54,316 bases of DNA from Candidatus Omnitrophota bacterium. Lineage in GTDB: Bacteria > Omnitrophota > Gorgyraeia > Zapsychrales > Zapsychraceae. Position 1 is the stretch's first letter. The number at the start of each line of letters is the position of its first letter. The notes below the pieces were generated by a model. That model made no database searches, had not been told where the DNA came from, and saw only the letters and a program-made list of their open reading frames with translations. Below are positions 1-8,069 of the stretch, piece by piece. The stretch is taken from contig JACROV010000044.1 of assembly GCA_016214285.1 (NCBI GenBank), forward strand, positions 1-54,316. Reading direction: 5' to 3'. A program made the translations under genes and the position numbers.

Positions 1-114
1 ATTTTGAGCGTGACCATTTTCGAGAAAACGCCTATATCTCAAGCACTTACGAAAACTAATATCAACAAACAAAATGCTCAAAACGCTAACCAATTGACTA
101 TGTTCAACTTATAA
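1..114 (+). CDS. IS4-like transposase, C-terminal fragment
   Basis: An open frame runs from the first base of the window to a TAA at 112-114 (37 codons, 5' end outside the window). The encoded tail begins ILSVTIFEKTPISQAL and ends NQLTMFNL. This resembles the C-terminus of IS4-type DDE transposases, which often end in a similar FEKTP...NQL.LFDL pattern. That match is from memory and was not searched. The stop is followed within about 15 bases by sequence interrupting mgtC, as expected for the right end of an insertion sequence. The catalytic DDE region lies outside the window. Confidence 0.6.
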   Translation: MLSVTIFEKTPISQALTKTNINKQNAQNANQLTMFNL

Positions 115-295
115 TGGGACAGTCGTGATCAAAAATATAAAGGGAAGTCAATACGATCAGCGTTGAACCCAATCCGACCAGGATATGGGTCCGCAACCCC
201 GCGCCCTTTTGGCGGAATTCCCGCTCGATCCCGATGATCCCGCTGAGAACGACCGACAGGACAATACGCCCTAATGTCTCCCAATCACTAAGCAT
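104..295 (-). pseudogene. mgtC: MgtC/SapB-family membrane protein, truncated by an insertion
   Basis: The first 56 codons match the MgtC/SapB N-terminus: a membrane segment (LGRIVLSVVLSGIIGIER), then the family signature GIEREFRQKGAGLRTHILVG and a second membrane segment to LTSLYIFD. After codon 56 (about position 128) the match stops, and seven unrelated codons lead to a stop. Family members are usually about 140-230 residues. The break coincides with the end of the IS4-like element at the left edge, so the gene is probably cut by that insertion. The ATG at 293-295 has a good ribosome binding site (AAGGAG). MgtC proteins are inner-membrane proteins linked to magnesium limitation; this fragment is unlikely to function. 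Confidence 0.75.
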
Positions 296-323
296 AATAT
301 TTTCTCCTTCCGCGAGAAAATCG

Positions 324-1268
324 TTAATTCAGAGAATGGAATCCCAACCCGGCGATCATCGCGGCATTGTCCATGCACAGCGCCATGGCCGGAAAATAAA
401 CTTTGACCCCCGCCTCTTTGGCTTGCGCCGATAAATGCTGCCGCAGGGCTGAATTGGCCGCGACGCCGCCGCCGACTAAAAGCGTGCGGACGTCCAGTTT
501 CCGGCAGGCGCGCAACGCCTTTATCACCAGGATCGCCACGACACTTTCCTGGAACGCGCGGGCGACTTCAGCGACCGGATAGTGATTATTGTTCCCGTAT
601 TTTTGCCGGTGATATAAAACAGCCGTTTTGACGCCGCTGAAACTGAAATCCAAGGTCCCTTCCAATGCGGCGTATTTAAATGTTATCTCTGTGCCGGGAA
701 CGCTTTTGGCCAGGCGATCGATGACCGGCCCGCCCGGGTATCCCAGCCCCAGGACACGCGCCACTTTGTCAAAAGCTTCCCCGGCGGCGTCATCGCGCGT
801 TTTTCCGATCCGCCGGAACGTCTGGATGTCCCGCACGCTGTAGAGGTCCGTGTGTCCGCCGGAGACGACCAGCCCGACCGCCGGCAACCGCGGCTGTTCG
901 TCCGCCAGGAAATTGGCATACACGTGCGCCTTGATGTGGTCGATTTCAACCAATGGTTTGTCCAGCGCGGCGCTCAAGGCCCGGGCAAAGGATATACCGA
1001 CTAAAAGTGAACCGATCAATCCCGGCCCTTTGGTCACAGCGACCGCGTCGATCTCCTTCAGGGAAAGTCCCGCCTTCTCCAGGGCTTCGTCCACGACCGG
1101 CTGAATATATTCCAACTGCCGTCGGGAGGCGACCTCGGGGATCACGCCGCCGTAGCGCTGATGCTCCTTGAGGCTCGAGGCGACCACATTGGAAAGTATT
1201 TTTCTTCCGTCACGGACAACGGCCGCGGCGGTTTCATCACACGAGGTTTCAATGCCCAGGACATTCAT
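324..1268 (-). CDS. tsaD: tRNA N6-adenosine threonylcarbamoyltransferase TsaD
   Basis: TsaD transfers the threonylcarbamoyl group from TC-AMP to A37 of ANN-decoding tRNAs, acting with TsaB and TsaE in the cytoplasm. The 314-residue product opens with the ASKHA nucleotide-binding motif (MNVLGIETSCDET). It carries the metal-binding pair His111/His115 in HIKAHVYAN, then LVVSGGHT, and LVGGGVAANSALR near the C-terminus. I chose the ATG at 1268 because the family begins at this Met; longer in-frame starts would run into ctpA. It is the last gene of the gat-ctpA-tsaD run, 16 bases after ctpA. TsaB and TsaE are not in the window. Confidence 0.95.
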   Translation of the reverse strand: MNVLGIETSCDETAAAVVRDGRKILSNVVASSLKEHQRYGGVIPEVASRRQLEYIQPVVDEALEKAGLSLKEIDAVAVTKGPGLIGSLLVGISFARALSAALDKPLVEIDHIKAHVYANFLADEQPRLPAVGLVVSGGHTDLYSVRDIQTFRRIGKTRDDAAGEAFDKVARVLGLGYPGGPVIDRLAKSVPGTEITFKYAALEGTLDFSFSGVKTAVLYHRQKYGNNNHYPVAEVARAFQESVVAILVIKALRACRKLDVRTLLVGGGVAANSALRQHLSAQAKEAGVKVYFPAMALCMDNAAMIAGLGFHSLN

Positions 1269-1284
1269 CGCGTAAAAATTCCTG

Positions 1285-2664
1285 TTATTTTTGCGGAGCG
1301 GCCTCTGTTGGCTGAACCGAATTATCCGCGCCGGCTGGCGCATCAGCCGCTGGCGCGAGCGCGCCTTGCGTAAAATCCGCGTAGACCTTGATCCCTTTTA
1401 AAACGCTGATCGCGCTCTGCACCTGATTATCTTTAAGCAGCCGTCCCCGGATTTCCGCTTCTTTATCAGGCAGCTTCGGCTCCTCCGGCTCCGGCGCCTT
1501 CTGCGCCGGGACATTCTCAAAAATCTTATCCACATTATTTTTTTCTTTCTCAGCTTTATCTTCTTCGGGCGGCGCCTGCGGCTCAACGACGATGTCCGGC
1601 TCAATGCCTATGCCGTGGATGGAACGCCCCGATGGCGTAAAATATTTGCTGGTCGTCAAACGCAACCCCGAACCATCCGGCAACGGAATGACCGACTGCA
1701 CTGACCCCTTGCCGAACGATTTCGTCCCCAGGGTGATCGCCCGTTTGTTGTCCTGCAAAGCGCCGGCTAGAATTTCACTTCCTGAAGCGCTTCCTTCATT
1801 AATAAGAACAACCATCGGCCAGTGGATCAGGTGCGTCTTATTGGCGGAACGCGTGATCGTGTTCTGTGAAAGCCGCCGTCCTTTGGTCGAAACGATCGTT
1901 TTGCCCTGGGCCAGGAATTCTTCAGTGATGTTAATGGCGACGTTCAAGAGCCCGCCGGGATTATTGCGCAGATCCAGAATAAGACTCTCCGCCCCCTGCC
2001 GCGTCAGTTCATCGAGCGCCTTGCGAAAAGAGATCGCAGAATCCTCGCGGAACTCCGTCAACCGGATGTACCCGATATGATCCTCAAGAATTTGCGTGTT
2101 CTTCACATCCTGGATCTGGATGATCTCCCGGACGATCGTAAAATCGATAAGTTTATCCGCGCCTTCGCGTAAAACGGTGATCTTGACCTCGGAGCCCGGT
2201 TTGCCGCGTAATTTCTTAACGGCATCATTGAGCGTCAAGTCTCTGGTCAATTCATTTTCGATCTTGACGATATGATCACCCGCCTTGATGCCCGCGCGCC
2301 AGGCCGGAGTGTCGTCGAGCGGCGTGATGATCGTCAAAAGTCCATCGCGAATGGCGATCTCGATGCCGAGCCCGCCGAATTTTCCCTGGGTCTCGGTCTT
2401 GAGCTCCGCATATTCGTCGGGGTCAAGGAACTGGCTGTGCGGATCCAGTGAACTCAACATCCCGCGCAACGAACCGTAGATCAGATCCTTAGGCGTTTTC
2501 TCTTCCACATAATCCGCCTGGATGGTCGTCAGGGCGTAACTGTACAGCTCGATCTGCGCGTAAAGGTCGTCTTTGACTTTCCGGTCGATCTGGCAAATGG
2601 CCACGGTGGCCACCGATAAAAACGCCAAAATACCGACAACAACAAAAAGGAATCGTTTGCCCAT
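1285..2664 (-). CDS. ctpA: S41-family carboxy-terminal processing protease
   Basis: This is a periplasmic serine protease of the CtpA/Prc family that trims or degrades exported proteins. An N-terminal hydrophobic signal or anchor (residues 4-24) is followed by a PDZ domain (about 93-170) and the S41 core. The likely nucleophile is Ser294 in GSASGSE and the general base is Lys319 in TKSFGKGSVQ. After residue 360 a charged, Ala/Pro-rich tail (low complexity, ending in EAAPQK) replaces conserved sequence. The start at 2664 has a strong AAGGAGGA site. It follows gatB by 11 bases, so it is probably in the same transcript. Confidence 0.93.
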   Translation of the reverse strand: MGKRFLFVVVGILAFLSVATVAICQIDRKVKDDLYAQIELYSYALTTIQADYVEEKTPKDLIYGSLRGMLSSLDPHSQFLDPDEYAELKTETQGKFGGLGIEIAIRDGLLTIITPLDDTPAWRAGIKAGDHIVKIENELTRDLTLNDAVKKLRGKPGSEVKITVLREGADKLIDFTIVREIIQIQDVKNTQILEDHIGYIRLTEFREDSAISFRKALDELTRQGAESLILDLRNNPGGLLNVAINITEEFLAQGKTIVSTKGRRLSQNTITRSANKTHLIHWPMVVLINEGSASGSEILAGALQDNKRAITLGTKSFGKGSVQSVIPLPDGSGLRLTTSKYFTPSGRSIHGIGIEPDIVVEPQAPPEEDKAEKEKNNVDKIFENVPAQKAPEPEEPKLPDKEAEIRGRLLKDNQVQSAISVLKGIKVYADFTQGALAPAADAPAGADNSVQPTEAAPQK

Positions 2665-2675
2665 TAAAGTCCTCC

Positions 2676-4139
2676 TTAAGCGTTACTTTTGCCCGACAGT
2701 TTACGTTGGATGATCTCACCGATCATTTTCGGATTGGCTTTTCCCTGGCTCTTGCGCATGGCCTGCCCGACCAAGAATCCAATGGCGCTCGCCTTACCCT
2801 CGCGGATCTGGCCCACGACAGTCTGGTGTTCGTGGATCAGTTCATCGACGATCCCCTCCAAAGCCGGGCTGTCGGAAACCTGCGCCAGCCCCGCGTCGCG
2901 GATGACCGAAGCCACGTCCTTGCCGGTGTCCAAAACCTGTTTTAACGTTTCCTTGGCCGCCAGATTGCTCAACTCGCTTTGGTCGACCTTGCGCATAATG
3001 GCGATGAGGTCCTCCGGCGTTATCTTGATGCCGCTAAAACCCATTTTACGCGCGTTGAGTTCCTGAAGCAACGGCCCGTTGAGCCAATTGCAGATCTTTT
3101 TCGTGTCCGCGTAAAGTTTGGCGCAGGCCTCAAAAAAATGCGCGATGTGCTGGTCCGCGACGATGATCCGCGCGTCATATCCGGAAAGCCTGTACTCACC
3201 CGTGAAGCGTTCGAATTTCTGCCGGGGAAGTTCAGGGATGGACCGGCGGAGTTCTTCGATGAGCGCTTCGTCGATATCGAACGGAACCAGGTCCGGCTCC
3301 GGGAAATAGCGGTAATCGTGCGCTTCTTCTTTGCTGCGCATGGCGATGGTGATCCCCTTTTCCTCGCTCCACAGCCGCGTTTCCTGGATAACGCGCCCGC
3401 CGGAGGCCGCTGCTTCGCGCTGACGTTTTTCCTCGAATTCCAACGCGGTACGCACCGCCTTGAACGAATTCATGTTCTTTAATTCCGTCTTGGTCCCGAA
3501 CGTTTTCGCTCCCGCCTCGCGGATGGAGACATTGGCGTCGCAGCGCAAGCTTCCTTTTTCCATATCGCAGTCGGAGACGCGCAAATATTCCAGCGTCAAT
3601 TTAAGCGCCTGCAGATAATCGTAGGCCTCCTGGGGCGAGCGCAATTCCGGTTCGGAAACGATCTCCAGCAACGGCGTGCCCGTGCGGTTATAATCGACCA
3701 AACTGCAGTTGGCGCGCTCGTCATGGATCAGCTTGCCCGCGTCCTCTTCGAGATGCGCGCGTTTGATATTGATCTTCCGCTCCTGACCATCCGCGCCCGT
3801 CATCCACACGTGCCCGTCATAAGCGACCGGTTTATCATATTGCGAAATCTGATATCCTTTGGGCAGATCCGGATAATAATAATTTTTCCGGTCGAACTTG
3901 ATGACGGAATTGATCTGACAATCCAGGGCGATGGCGATCTTCAAGGCATATTCCAGAGCCATCTTGTTCAAAACGGGCAGTGTCCCGGGCAACCCGAGGC
4001 ATACCGGACACGTTTGCGTGTTCGGTTCGCGGCCGAACACGTTGGCGCAGCCGCAAAAGATCTTCGTGCGCGTGCTTAATTGCAAATGCACTTCAAGGCC
4101 GATGACGGTCTCGTATTTTTGCTGCACAGTTTGGCTCAT
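2676..4139 (-). CDS. gatB: Asp-tRNA(Asn)/Glu-tRNA(Gln) amidotransferase subunit B
   Basis: GatB is the tRNA-binding kinase subunit of GatCAB, which converts misacylated Glu-tRNA(Gln) or Asp-tRNA(Asn) to the amide form. The 487-residue protein has the N-terminal signature [13 protein letters not shown], cysteines consistent with a zinc site (CGCANVFG and CPVCLGLPG), and a C-terminal YqeY-like helical domain with GxxxGxxM-type helices. I chose the ATG at 4139: it overlaps the gatA stop as ATGA, indicating translational coupling, and the eight longer N-terminal residues are not conserved. Together with gatA and gatC the whole enzyme is encoded here. Confidence 0.96.
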   Translation of the reverse strand: MSQTVQQKYETVIGLEVHLQLSTRTKIFCGCANVFGREPNTQTCPVCLGLPGTLPVLNKMALEYALKIAIALDCQINSVIKFDRKNYYYPDLPKGYQISQYDKPVAYDGHVWMTGADGQERKINIKRAHLEEDAGKLIHDERANCSLVDYNRTGTPLLEIVSEPELRSPQEAYDYLQALKLTLEYLRVSDCDMEKGSLRCDANVSIREAGAKTFGTKTELKNMNSFKAVRTALEFEEKRQREAAASGGRVIQETRLWSEEKGITIAMRSKEEAHDYRYFPEPDLVPFDIDEALIEELRRSIPELPRQKFERFTGEYRLSGYDARIIVADQHIAHFFEACAKLYADTKKICNWLNGPLLQELNARKMGFSGIKITPEDLIAIMRKVDQSELSNLAAKETLKQVLDTGKDVASVIRDAGLAQVSDSPALEGIVDELIHEHQTVVGQIREGKASAIGFLVGQAMRKSQGKANPKMIGEIIQRKLSGKSNA

Positions 4140-5575
4140 AACGACACCCGTTCTTTGTGCCACGGGGTATTCTGCTCATAGGTGTAGGCGATCCGAAAAA
4201 GCATCGCTTCATCAAAAGGTTTGGCCAGGATCTGCAACCCGATCGGAAGGCGCTCTTTGGAAAATCCGCAGGGGATCGAGATCGCCGGGATACCGCTCAA
4301 ATTCGCCGAGATCGTGTAAACGTCCGACAAATACATGCTCAAAGGGTTGTCGGCCTTCTCCCCGATCTTGAAGGCCGTTGTCGGCGCCGTTGGCGTGATG
4401 ATCGCGTCAAGCTTTAAAAAAGCTTTATCAAAATCCTGTTTGATAAGAGTGCGGACCTTCAATCCCTTCAAATAATAATCGTCATAATAGCCGGAAGAAA
4501 GCGAATATGTCCCTAACATGATCCGCCGCTTGGCCTCATTGCCCAACCCGGCGTCGCGCGTTTCTTCGTACATATCGACGAGCGGGGTTTTGCGCGTGCC
4601 CGCCGGCTGGCGGCGCAGTCCGTACTGGACGCCGTCGTAACGCGCCAGATTCGAGCTGGCCTCGGCCGTTGCCACGATGTAATACGCCGCGATCGCGTAT
4701 TCGGTGTGCGGGAGAGAAATTTCGTGAAACGTCGCCCCGCGTTGCTTGAGAACTTCGATCGCCGCGCCGATCGCCGCGCGCACCTGCGGGTCGATCCCTT
4801 CCACAAAATATTCCCCGGGGATCCCGATCTTCAATCCCTTAACGTCGTTGACCAAAGCCCTGGTGTAATCAGGCACGGGCAGATCCGCCGAAGTGGAATC
4901 GCGTTCGTCGTAGCCGGCAATGATGCCCAAAAGCAGCGCGCAATCTTCCACGTCCCTGGTGATGGGCCCGATCTGGTCCAGGCTCGAGGCAAAAGCGATC
5001 AATCCATACCGGGACACCCGGCCGTAAGTTGGTTTTAATCCGACCACGCCGCAAAATGACGCCGGCTGACGGATCGACCCGCCGGTGTCGGAACCCAGCG
5101 CCCAGATCGCTTCGCGCGCGGCCACGGCCGCGGCCGAGCCTCCGCTGGAGCCGCCGGGCACGCAGTCTTTGTTCCAGGGATTGCGCGTCGGACCGTAACA
5201 GGAATTTTCCGTGGAAGAACCGAACGCGAACTCGTCCATGTTCGTGCTGCCGATCAGATAAGCCCCGGACTCTTTTAACTTTTGGATGACCGTGGCGTCA
5301 TACGGCGGCTTGAACCCTTCCAGAATACGCGAACAGCACGTGGCCGGTTCCCCGGTCACGCAGATATTATCTTTAATGCCGATGGGAATAGGCGTCGCGG
5401 AACCGTTGGAAAATTCTTGCGCGGCGGCATTCGATCTCAAGCGCACGTACGCCCTGATCTGCGCGTCGGTCGCCTGAATGCGGGCAAGCACGGCGTCGAG
5501 GATCTCCCGCGGGGTGGTCTTCTTCTCCTTCAAGAGATCAAGGAGCTCATGCGCTGTCAATTCATTCAATTTCAT
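4136..5575 (-). CDS. gatA: Glutamyl-tRNA(Gln) amidotransferase subunit A
   Basis: GatA hydrolyses glutamine and channels ammonia to GatB. The 479-residue product has the amidase-signature triad: Lys68 in GIKDN, a serine in the [13 protein letters not shown] stretch, and the nucleophilic serine in [12 protein letters not shown]. The start at 5575 is preceded by GAAGGATG, which overlaps a dispersed repeat (5581-5640). The final codons overlap gatB by four bases. Length and order of motifs are normal for the family. Confidence 0.96.
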   Translation of the reverse strand: MKLNELTAHELLDLLKEKKTTPREILDAVLARIQATDAQIRAYVRLRSNAAAQEFSNGSATPIPIGIKDNICVTGEPATCCSRILEGFKPPYDATVIQKLKESGAYLIGSTNMDEFAFGSSTENSCYGPTRNPWNKDCVPGGSSGGSAAAVAAREAIWALGSDTGGSIRQPASFCGVVGLKPTYGRVSRYGLIAFASSLDQIGPITRDVEDCALLLGIIAGYDERDSTSADLPVPDYTRALVNDVKGLKIGIPGEYFVEGIDPQVRAAIGAAIEVLKQRGATFHEISLPHTEYAIAAYYIVATAEASSNLARYDGVQYGLRRQPAGTRKTPLVDMYEETRDAGLGNEAKRRIMLGTYSLSSGYYDDYYLKGLKVRTLIKQDFDKAFLKLDAIITPTAPTTAFKIGEKADNPLSMYLSDVYTISANLSGIPAISIPCGFSKERLPIGLQILAKPFDEAMLFRIAYTYEQNTPWHKERVSL

Positions 5576-5580
5576 CCTTC

Positions 5581-5640
5581 GACACACTCCTCATTTTATT
5601 CGTCGTTTGCTCAGGATGACCCTGAGCGTAGTCGAATGGG
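5581..5640. repeat. CTTCGA...GCTCAGG-type intergenic palindromic repeat
   Basis: The 68-base gap between gatC and gatA holds a hairpin GCTCAGG/CCTGAGC (5609-5615 and 5621-5627). Inverted TTCGA words flank it on both sides (GTCGAA at 5631-5636, TTCGAC at 5579-5584). Read on the minus strand, its outer end supplies the GTCGAAGGATG just upstream of gatA. Words of this kind recur between genes in many environmental genomes. No second copy was found in this window. Confidence 0.5.
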
Positions 5641-5643
5641 TCA

Positions 5644-5943
5644 TTAGATGACTTTAGGCACTTTGAAAAAACCGTTATGCGCCGCCGCGGCGACCTTCAT
5701 GACCTCGGCCTGCGCCAGTGAAGGCTTGGCCTCATCTTCCCGGTAGACGTTCGTCAAAGGCAGGACATGGCTTGTGGGTTCGACCGCGCGGACGTCGAGC
5801 TTCTCCAGCTTGTGGACGTACTGCAAGATGCCTTCCAGGTCCTTCGTGAGGCGCTCAACCTCTTCACCCCGCAGATGGATGCGGGAAAGGCTCGCGATAT
5901 ACAAGACGTCTTCTTTAGTAATATTTCTGGCGCTTTTTGTCAT
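5644..5943 (-). CDS. gatC: Asp/Glu-tRNA amidotransferase subunit C
   Basis: GatC is the small linker subunit that stabilises the GatA-GatB complex. The roughly 99-residue product has the family pattern: N-terminal ITKEDVLYIASLSRIHL, a middle helix LEGILQYVHKLEKLDV, the conserved VEPTSHVLPLTNVYREDE, and a C-terminal FFKVPKVI. The start could be the ATG at 5943 or five codons upstream at 5958; neither has a clear ribosome binding site. I prefer 5943 from family length. It is the first gene of the gatCAB run. Confidence 0.93.
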   Translation of the reverse strand: MTKSARNITKEDVLYIASLSRIHLRGEEVERLTKDLEGILQYVHKLEKLDVRAVEPTSHVLPLTNVYREDEAKPSLAQAEVMKVAAAAHNGFFKVPKVI

Positions 5944-5995
5944 AAATTTTATTCTCAAAATATTAACATCAAACCTGAACCGTTACAAGGTAAAA

Positions 5996-6376
5996 CTATT
6001 GCAATTTGGCTTTAATGGCCTCGGGGATCGCCGTTGGTTTAAAGTCTTTGGTAAGGCTGACCAGATTGACCTGCGCCTCCACCAGCAAGCGGCCGCTCGC
6101 TTTATCGTGGATGGTTTGTTCAAAGATCAACTGCGCCGCCGTCACTTCTTTGAGCCGGGCGTCGCAAACGATCGTGTCCCCGTAACGCGCTGGACTCCGG
6201 TAGGTTAGGGAACATTTGCGCACGGCGTAGAAAAAACCCGACCGGTGGAGCTGCGCGACGCTTAAACCCTTCTTCTCCAGAAATTCCGTGCGGGATTCTT
6301 CCAAATATTTTAAATAATTGCCGTAATAAACGACCCCGCCGGCGTCCGTGTCATGATAATAGATCCGTTTTTCCAT
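5996..6376 (-). CDS. ybgC: YbgC/4HBT-family acyl-CoA thioesterase
   Basis: A 126-residue hotdog-fold protein with the 4-hydroxybenzoyl-CoA thioesterase active-site motif HDTDAGGVVYYGNYLKYLEESRTEFL at its N-terminus. The Asp in this motif is the catalytic residue in the family. YbgC proteins hydrolyse short acyl-CoAs and often accompany the Tol-Pal system, but no tol genes are beside it here. The start at 6376 has an AAGGAGGAGCG site. It is separated from gatC by about 50 bases and divergent from the PilZ gene. Confidence 0.85.
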   Translation of the reverse strand: MEKRIYYHDTDAGGVVYYGNYLKYLEESRTEFLEKKGLSVAQLHRSGFFYAVRKCSLTYRSPARYGDTIVCDARLKEVTAAQLIFEQTIHDKASGRLLVEAQVNLVSLTKDFKPTAIPEAIKAKLQ

Positions 6377-6418
6377 TAACGCTCCTCCTTACGTGTCCCC
6401 TGGGAAGTCCTCTATTTT

Positions 6419-6448
6419 GAGCCCCAGAACAAAAGAGTCCGGGGGCTC
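6419..6448. repeat. GC-rich hairpin in the ybgC-pilZ divergent region
   Basis: GAGCCCC at 6419-6425 pairs with GGGGCTC at 6442-6448, and on the plus strand it is followed by ATATTTTT. It could stop plus-strand read-through or fold in the ybgC leader. No plus-strand gene lies upstream, so its role is unclear. Confidence 0.3.
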
Positions 6449-6524
6449 ATATTTTTAGCATTCCGGCGGCGCCGTGTCAATGCTTCCCTTGGGAACGACT
6501 CATCCGATTTTTTGGGATTAATTC

Positions 6525-6553
6525 TTGCGCAACCATAAGGCCTATGTTAGATT
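6525..6553 (+). promoter_or_regulatory. Possible promoter of the PilZ gene
   Basis: TTGCGC (6525-6530) and TAGATT (6548-6553) are separated by 17 bases, about 50 bases before the PilZ start. The -35 match is partial. This is the only plus-strand gene of the window, so it must have its own promoter. Confidence 0.35.
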
Positions 6554-6602
6554 AACGATAAGCCACGGGGATAAAATATAACCAGCAGATGGAGTCCCAT
6601 TG

Positions 6603-6962
6603 ATGGGTTCCGAAGCTTCAGAACAAAAACAAAATCCCCCTTCCGATCAACGGTATTTCCCCCGTTGGAACGTCAACAACCGTGTTATCTACCGCACTGA
6701 ACCCAGCCCCGAGCACCAACTCAGTCACGGACATACCAAAGATATAAGCTGCGCCGGCGCTTGCCTTTATCTCAAAGAATTCCTGGCCCCGCAACAGAAG
6801 ATCACGTTAAATGTTTTTCTTTCCCCAAAGACCGGTATTGACCTGCGCGCGACGGTGGTCTGGCAAAAAGCGGAAGATATGGCCTATTTAACGGGGATCG
6901 CTTTTTACGAAACAAGCGACGAAGCCCAGCAACAGATCCTGGAACACGCCTTTCAACTGTAG
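6603..6962 (+). CDS. PilZ-domain protein, likely c-di-GMP receptor
   Basis: A 119-residue stand-alone PilZ domain. It has the two c-di-GMP-binding motifs: an RxxxR (RYFPR) near residue 20 and D/NxSxxG (DISCAGA) about 30 residues later, followed by the beta-barrel pattern ending in TGIAFYETSDE. I chose ATG 6603 rather than the TTG just before it because GGAG lies eight bases upstream. It is the only full plus-strand gene in the window and is far from the pilus cluster. Its target is not evident from its neighbours. Confidence 0.8.
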   Translation: MGSEASEQKQNPPSDQRYFPRWNVNNRVIYRTEPSPEHQLSHGHTKDISCAGACLYLKEFLAPQQKITLNVFLSPKTGIDLRATVVWQKAEDMAYLTGIAFYETSDEAQQQILEHAFQL

Positions 6963-7038
6963 CGCCCGAAAATCCTCGAACACTGGTACAAAGACTGGGA
7001 CGGCGGGACAACTTGAAACCTCATCCCTTAACCCGCAT

Positions 7039-7283
7039 TCACCGAGGTCTGTGAGGCAATTGCCGTGCTCAAACAGTCCTCGCTGTCGAGATAGTCCTGA
7101 ATTGGTTTAGCCATATTATCACCGAGCGAGTTCCGCAGCCGACACTTTTTCCTGCAAGTTAGTTTTGGAAAAAAGTGTCGTGCGAGGATGTTTGAGCGAA
7201 TGATAATATGGCTAAACCAAAATCGAAGAAATCTCTCCGCTGCGGAACTGCGCGCGGCAGATGCCTCACAGGCCCCGGTTAGC
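7039..7283. repeat. Complex inverted-repeat element overlapping the rsmA stop
   Basis: This fills the ~300-base gap between pilZ and rsmA. It has a 20-bp perfect inverted pair (TTGGTTTAGCCATATTATCA at 7102-7121 and its complement at 7201-7220). An inner pair CGACACTTTTTCC (7140-7152)/GGAAAAAAGTGTCG (7167-7180) differs by one base. Outer imperfect arms CTGTGAGGCA...TGCCG lie near 7045-7064 and 7252-7275. Two further blocks, GCTCAAACA-TCCTCGC (7066 and 7182) and GAGTTCCGCAGC (7128 and 7239), are each inverted but not nested. The right outer arm contains the rsmA stop codon. It may be a degenerate MITE. No convincing gene lies here. Confidence 0.6.
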
Positions 7284-8069
7284 CAAACGCACATAATCTT
7301 CCAAACCCAAATCCTCCGCCCGCACCATCGGATCGATATTCAAATTCCGTAAAAGTTCCTCCCCTTCTTCCTTGCCATAGATCACCGCCAGGGAATTTTT
7401 CAACATCTTGCGCCGCTGGCTAAAGCAGGCGCGGATCAGTTTGAAGAGGAATTCCTCGTCATGGGCCTTGCGCGCCGGCTCCGGCCTCATGCGCAGCGAC
7501 AAAAAACAGGAATCGACCTTTGGGGAGGGACGAAACGCCGACGGCGGGATCTTGAATAATTTCTGCGCCCGCGCGTAATACTGAACAAAACAGGACAACG
7601 AACCGTACTCTTTCGAATGCGGCCGGGCCACGATCCGGTTGCCGTATTCGAGCTGGACGGTCATATAAAACACGGAGAATTTGTGACGGAAGACCAGAAC
7701 TTTTTCGATGATCGGCGTGGCAATATTGTAGGGCAGATTCCCCACGACCTTCATCGGCGCGGGTAATTGCTCGAAAGGATATTTCAGCACATCGGCATGC
7801 TCGATGGTGACGTTCGTTCCCGCGAACTCTTTTTCCAGCTGCGGGGCAAGATAATTGTCTTTCTCAATGGCGAGGACTTTTTTGACCCTGTCCGCGAGCG
7901 GCCGCGTCAAGACCCCCTTGCCCGGCCCGATCTCAAGCACGATATCATCGGGCTGCAGTGCGCAGGCCTCAATGATTTCTTGCTCAACGCGGGGATTGAC
8001 CAGGAAATTCTGGCCGAGGGATCTTTTAGGAAAAAATACTTCTGAAGATCGCGGCCGGCCTTTACTCAT
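7266..8069 (-). CDS. rsmA: 16S rRNA dimethyladenosine transferase RsmA (KsgA)
   Basis: RsmA dimethylates two adjacent adenines at the 3' end of 16S rRNA during 30S maturation. The 267-residue product shows RSLGQNFLVNP, the SAM-binding loop EIGPGKGVLT (46-55), the acidic motif AIEKDN and the catalytic NLPYN (111-115), followed by the C-terminal helical domain. The start overlaps the end of the upstream nuclease gene by eight bases. The last codons and stop lie inside the inverted-repeat element, so the exact C-terminus may have been shaped by that insertion. Confidence 0.95.
   Translation of the reverse strand: MSKGRPRSSEVFFPKRSLGQNFLVNPRVEQEIIEACALQPDDIVLEIGPGKGVLTRPLADRVKKVLAIEKDNYLAPQLEKEFAGTNVTIEHADVLKYPFEQLPAPMKVVGNLPYNIATPIIEKVLVFRHKFSVFYMTVQLEYGNRIVARPHSKEYGSLSCFVQYYARAQKLFKIPPSAFRPSPKVDSCFLSLRMRPEPARKAHDEEFLFKLIRACFSQRRKMLKNSLAVIYGKEEGEELLRNLNIDPMVRAEDLGLEDYVRLANRGL

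Noticed and set aside
7028-7294. An 88-codon minus-strand frame between pilZ and rsmA
   Set aside because: It lies inside the inverted-repeat element, has no family features or ribosome binding site, and overlaps the rsmA end.
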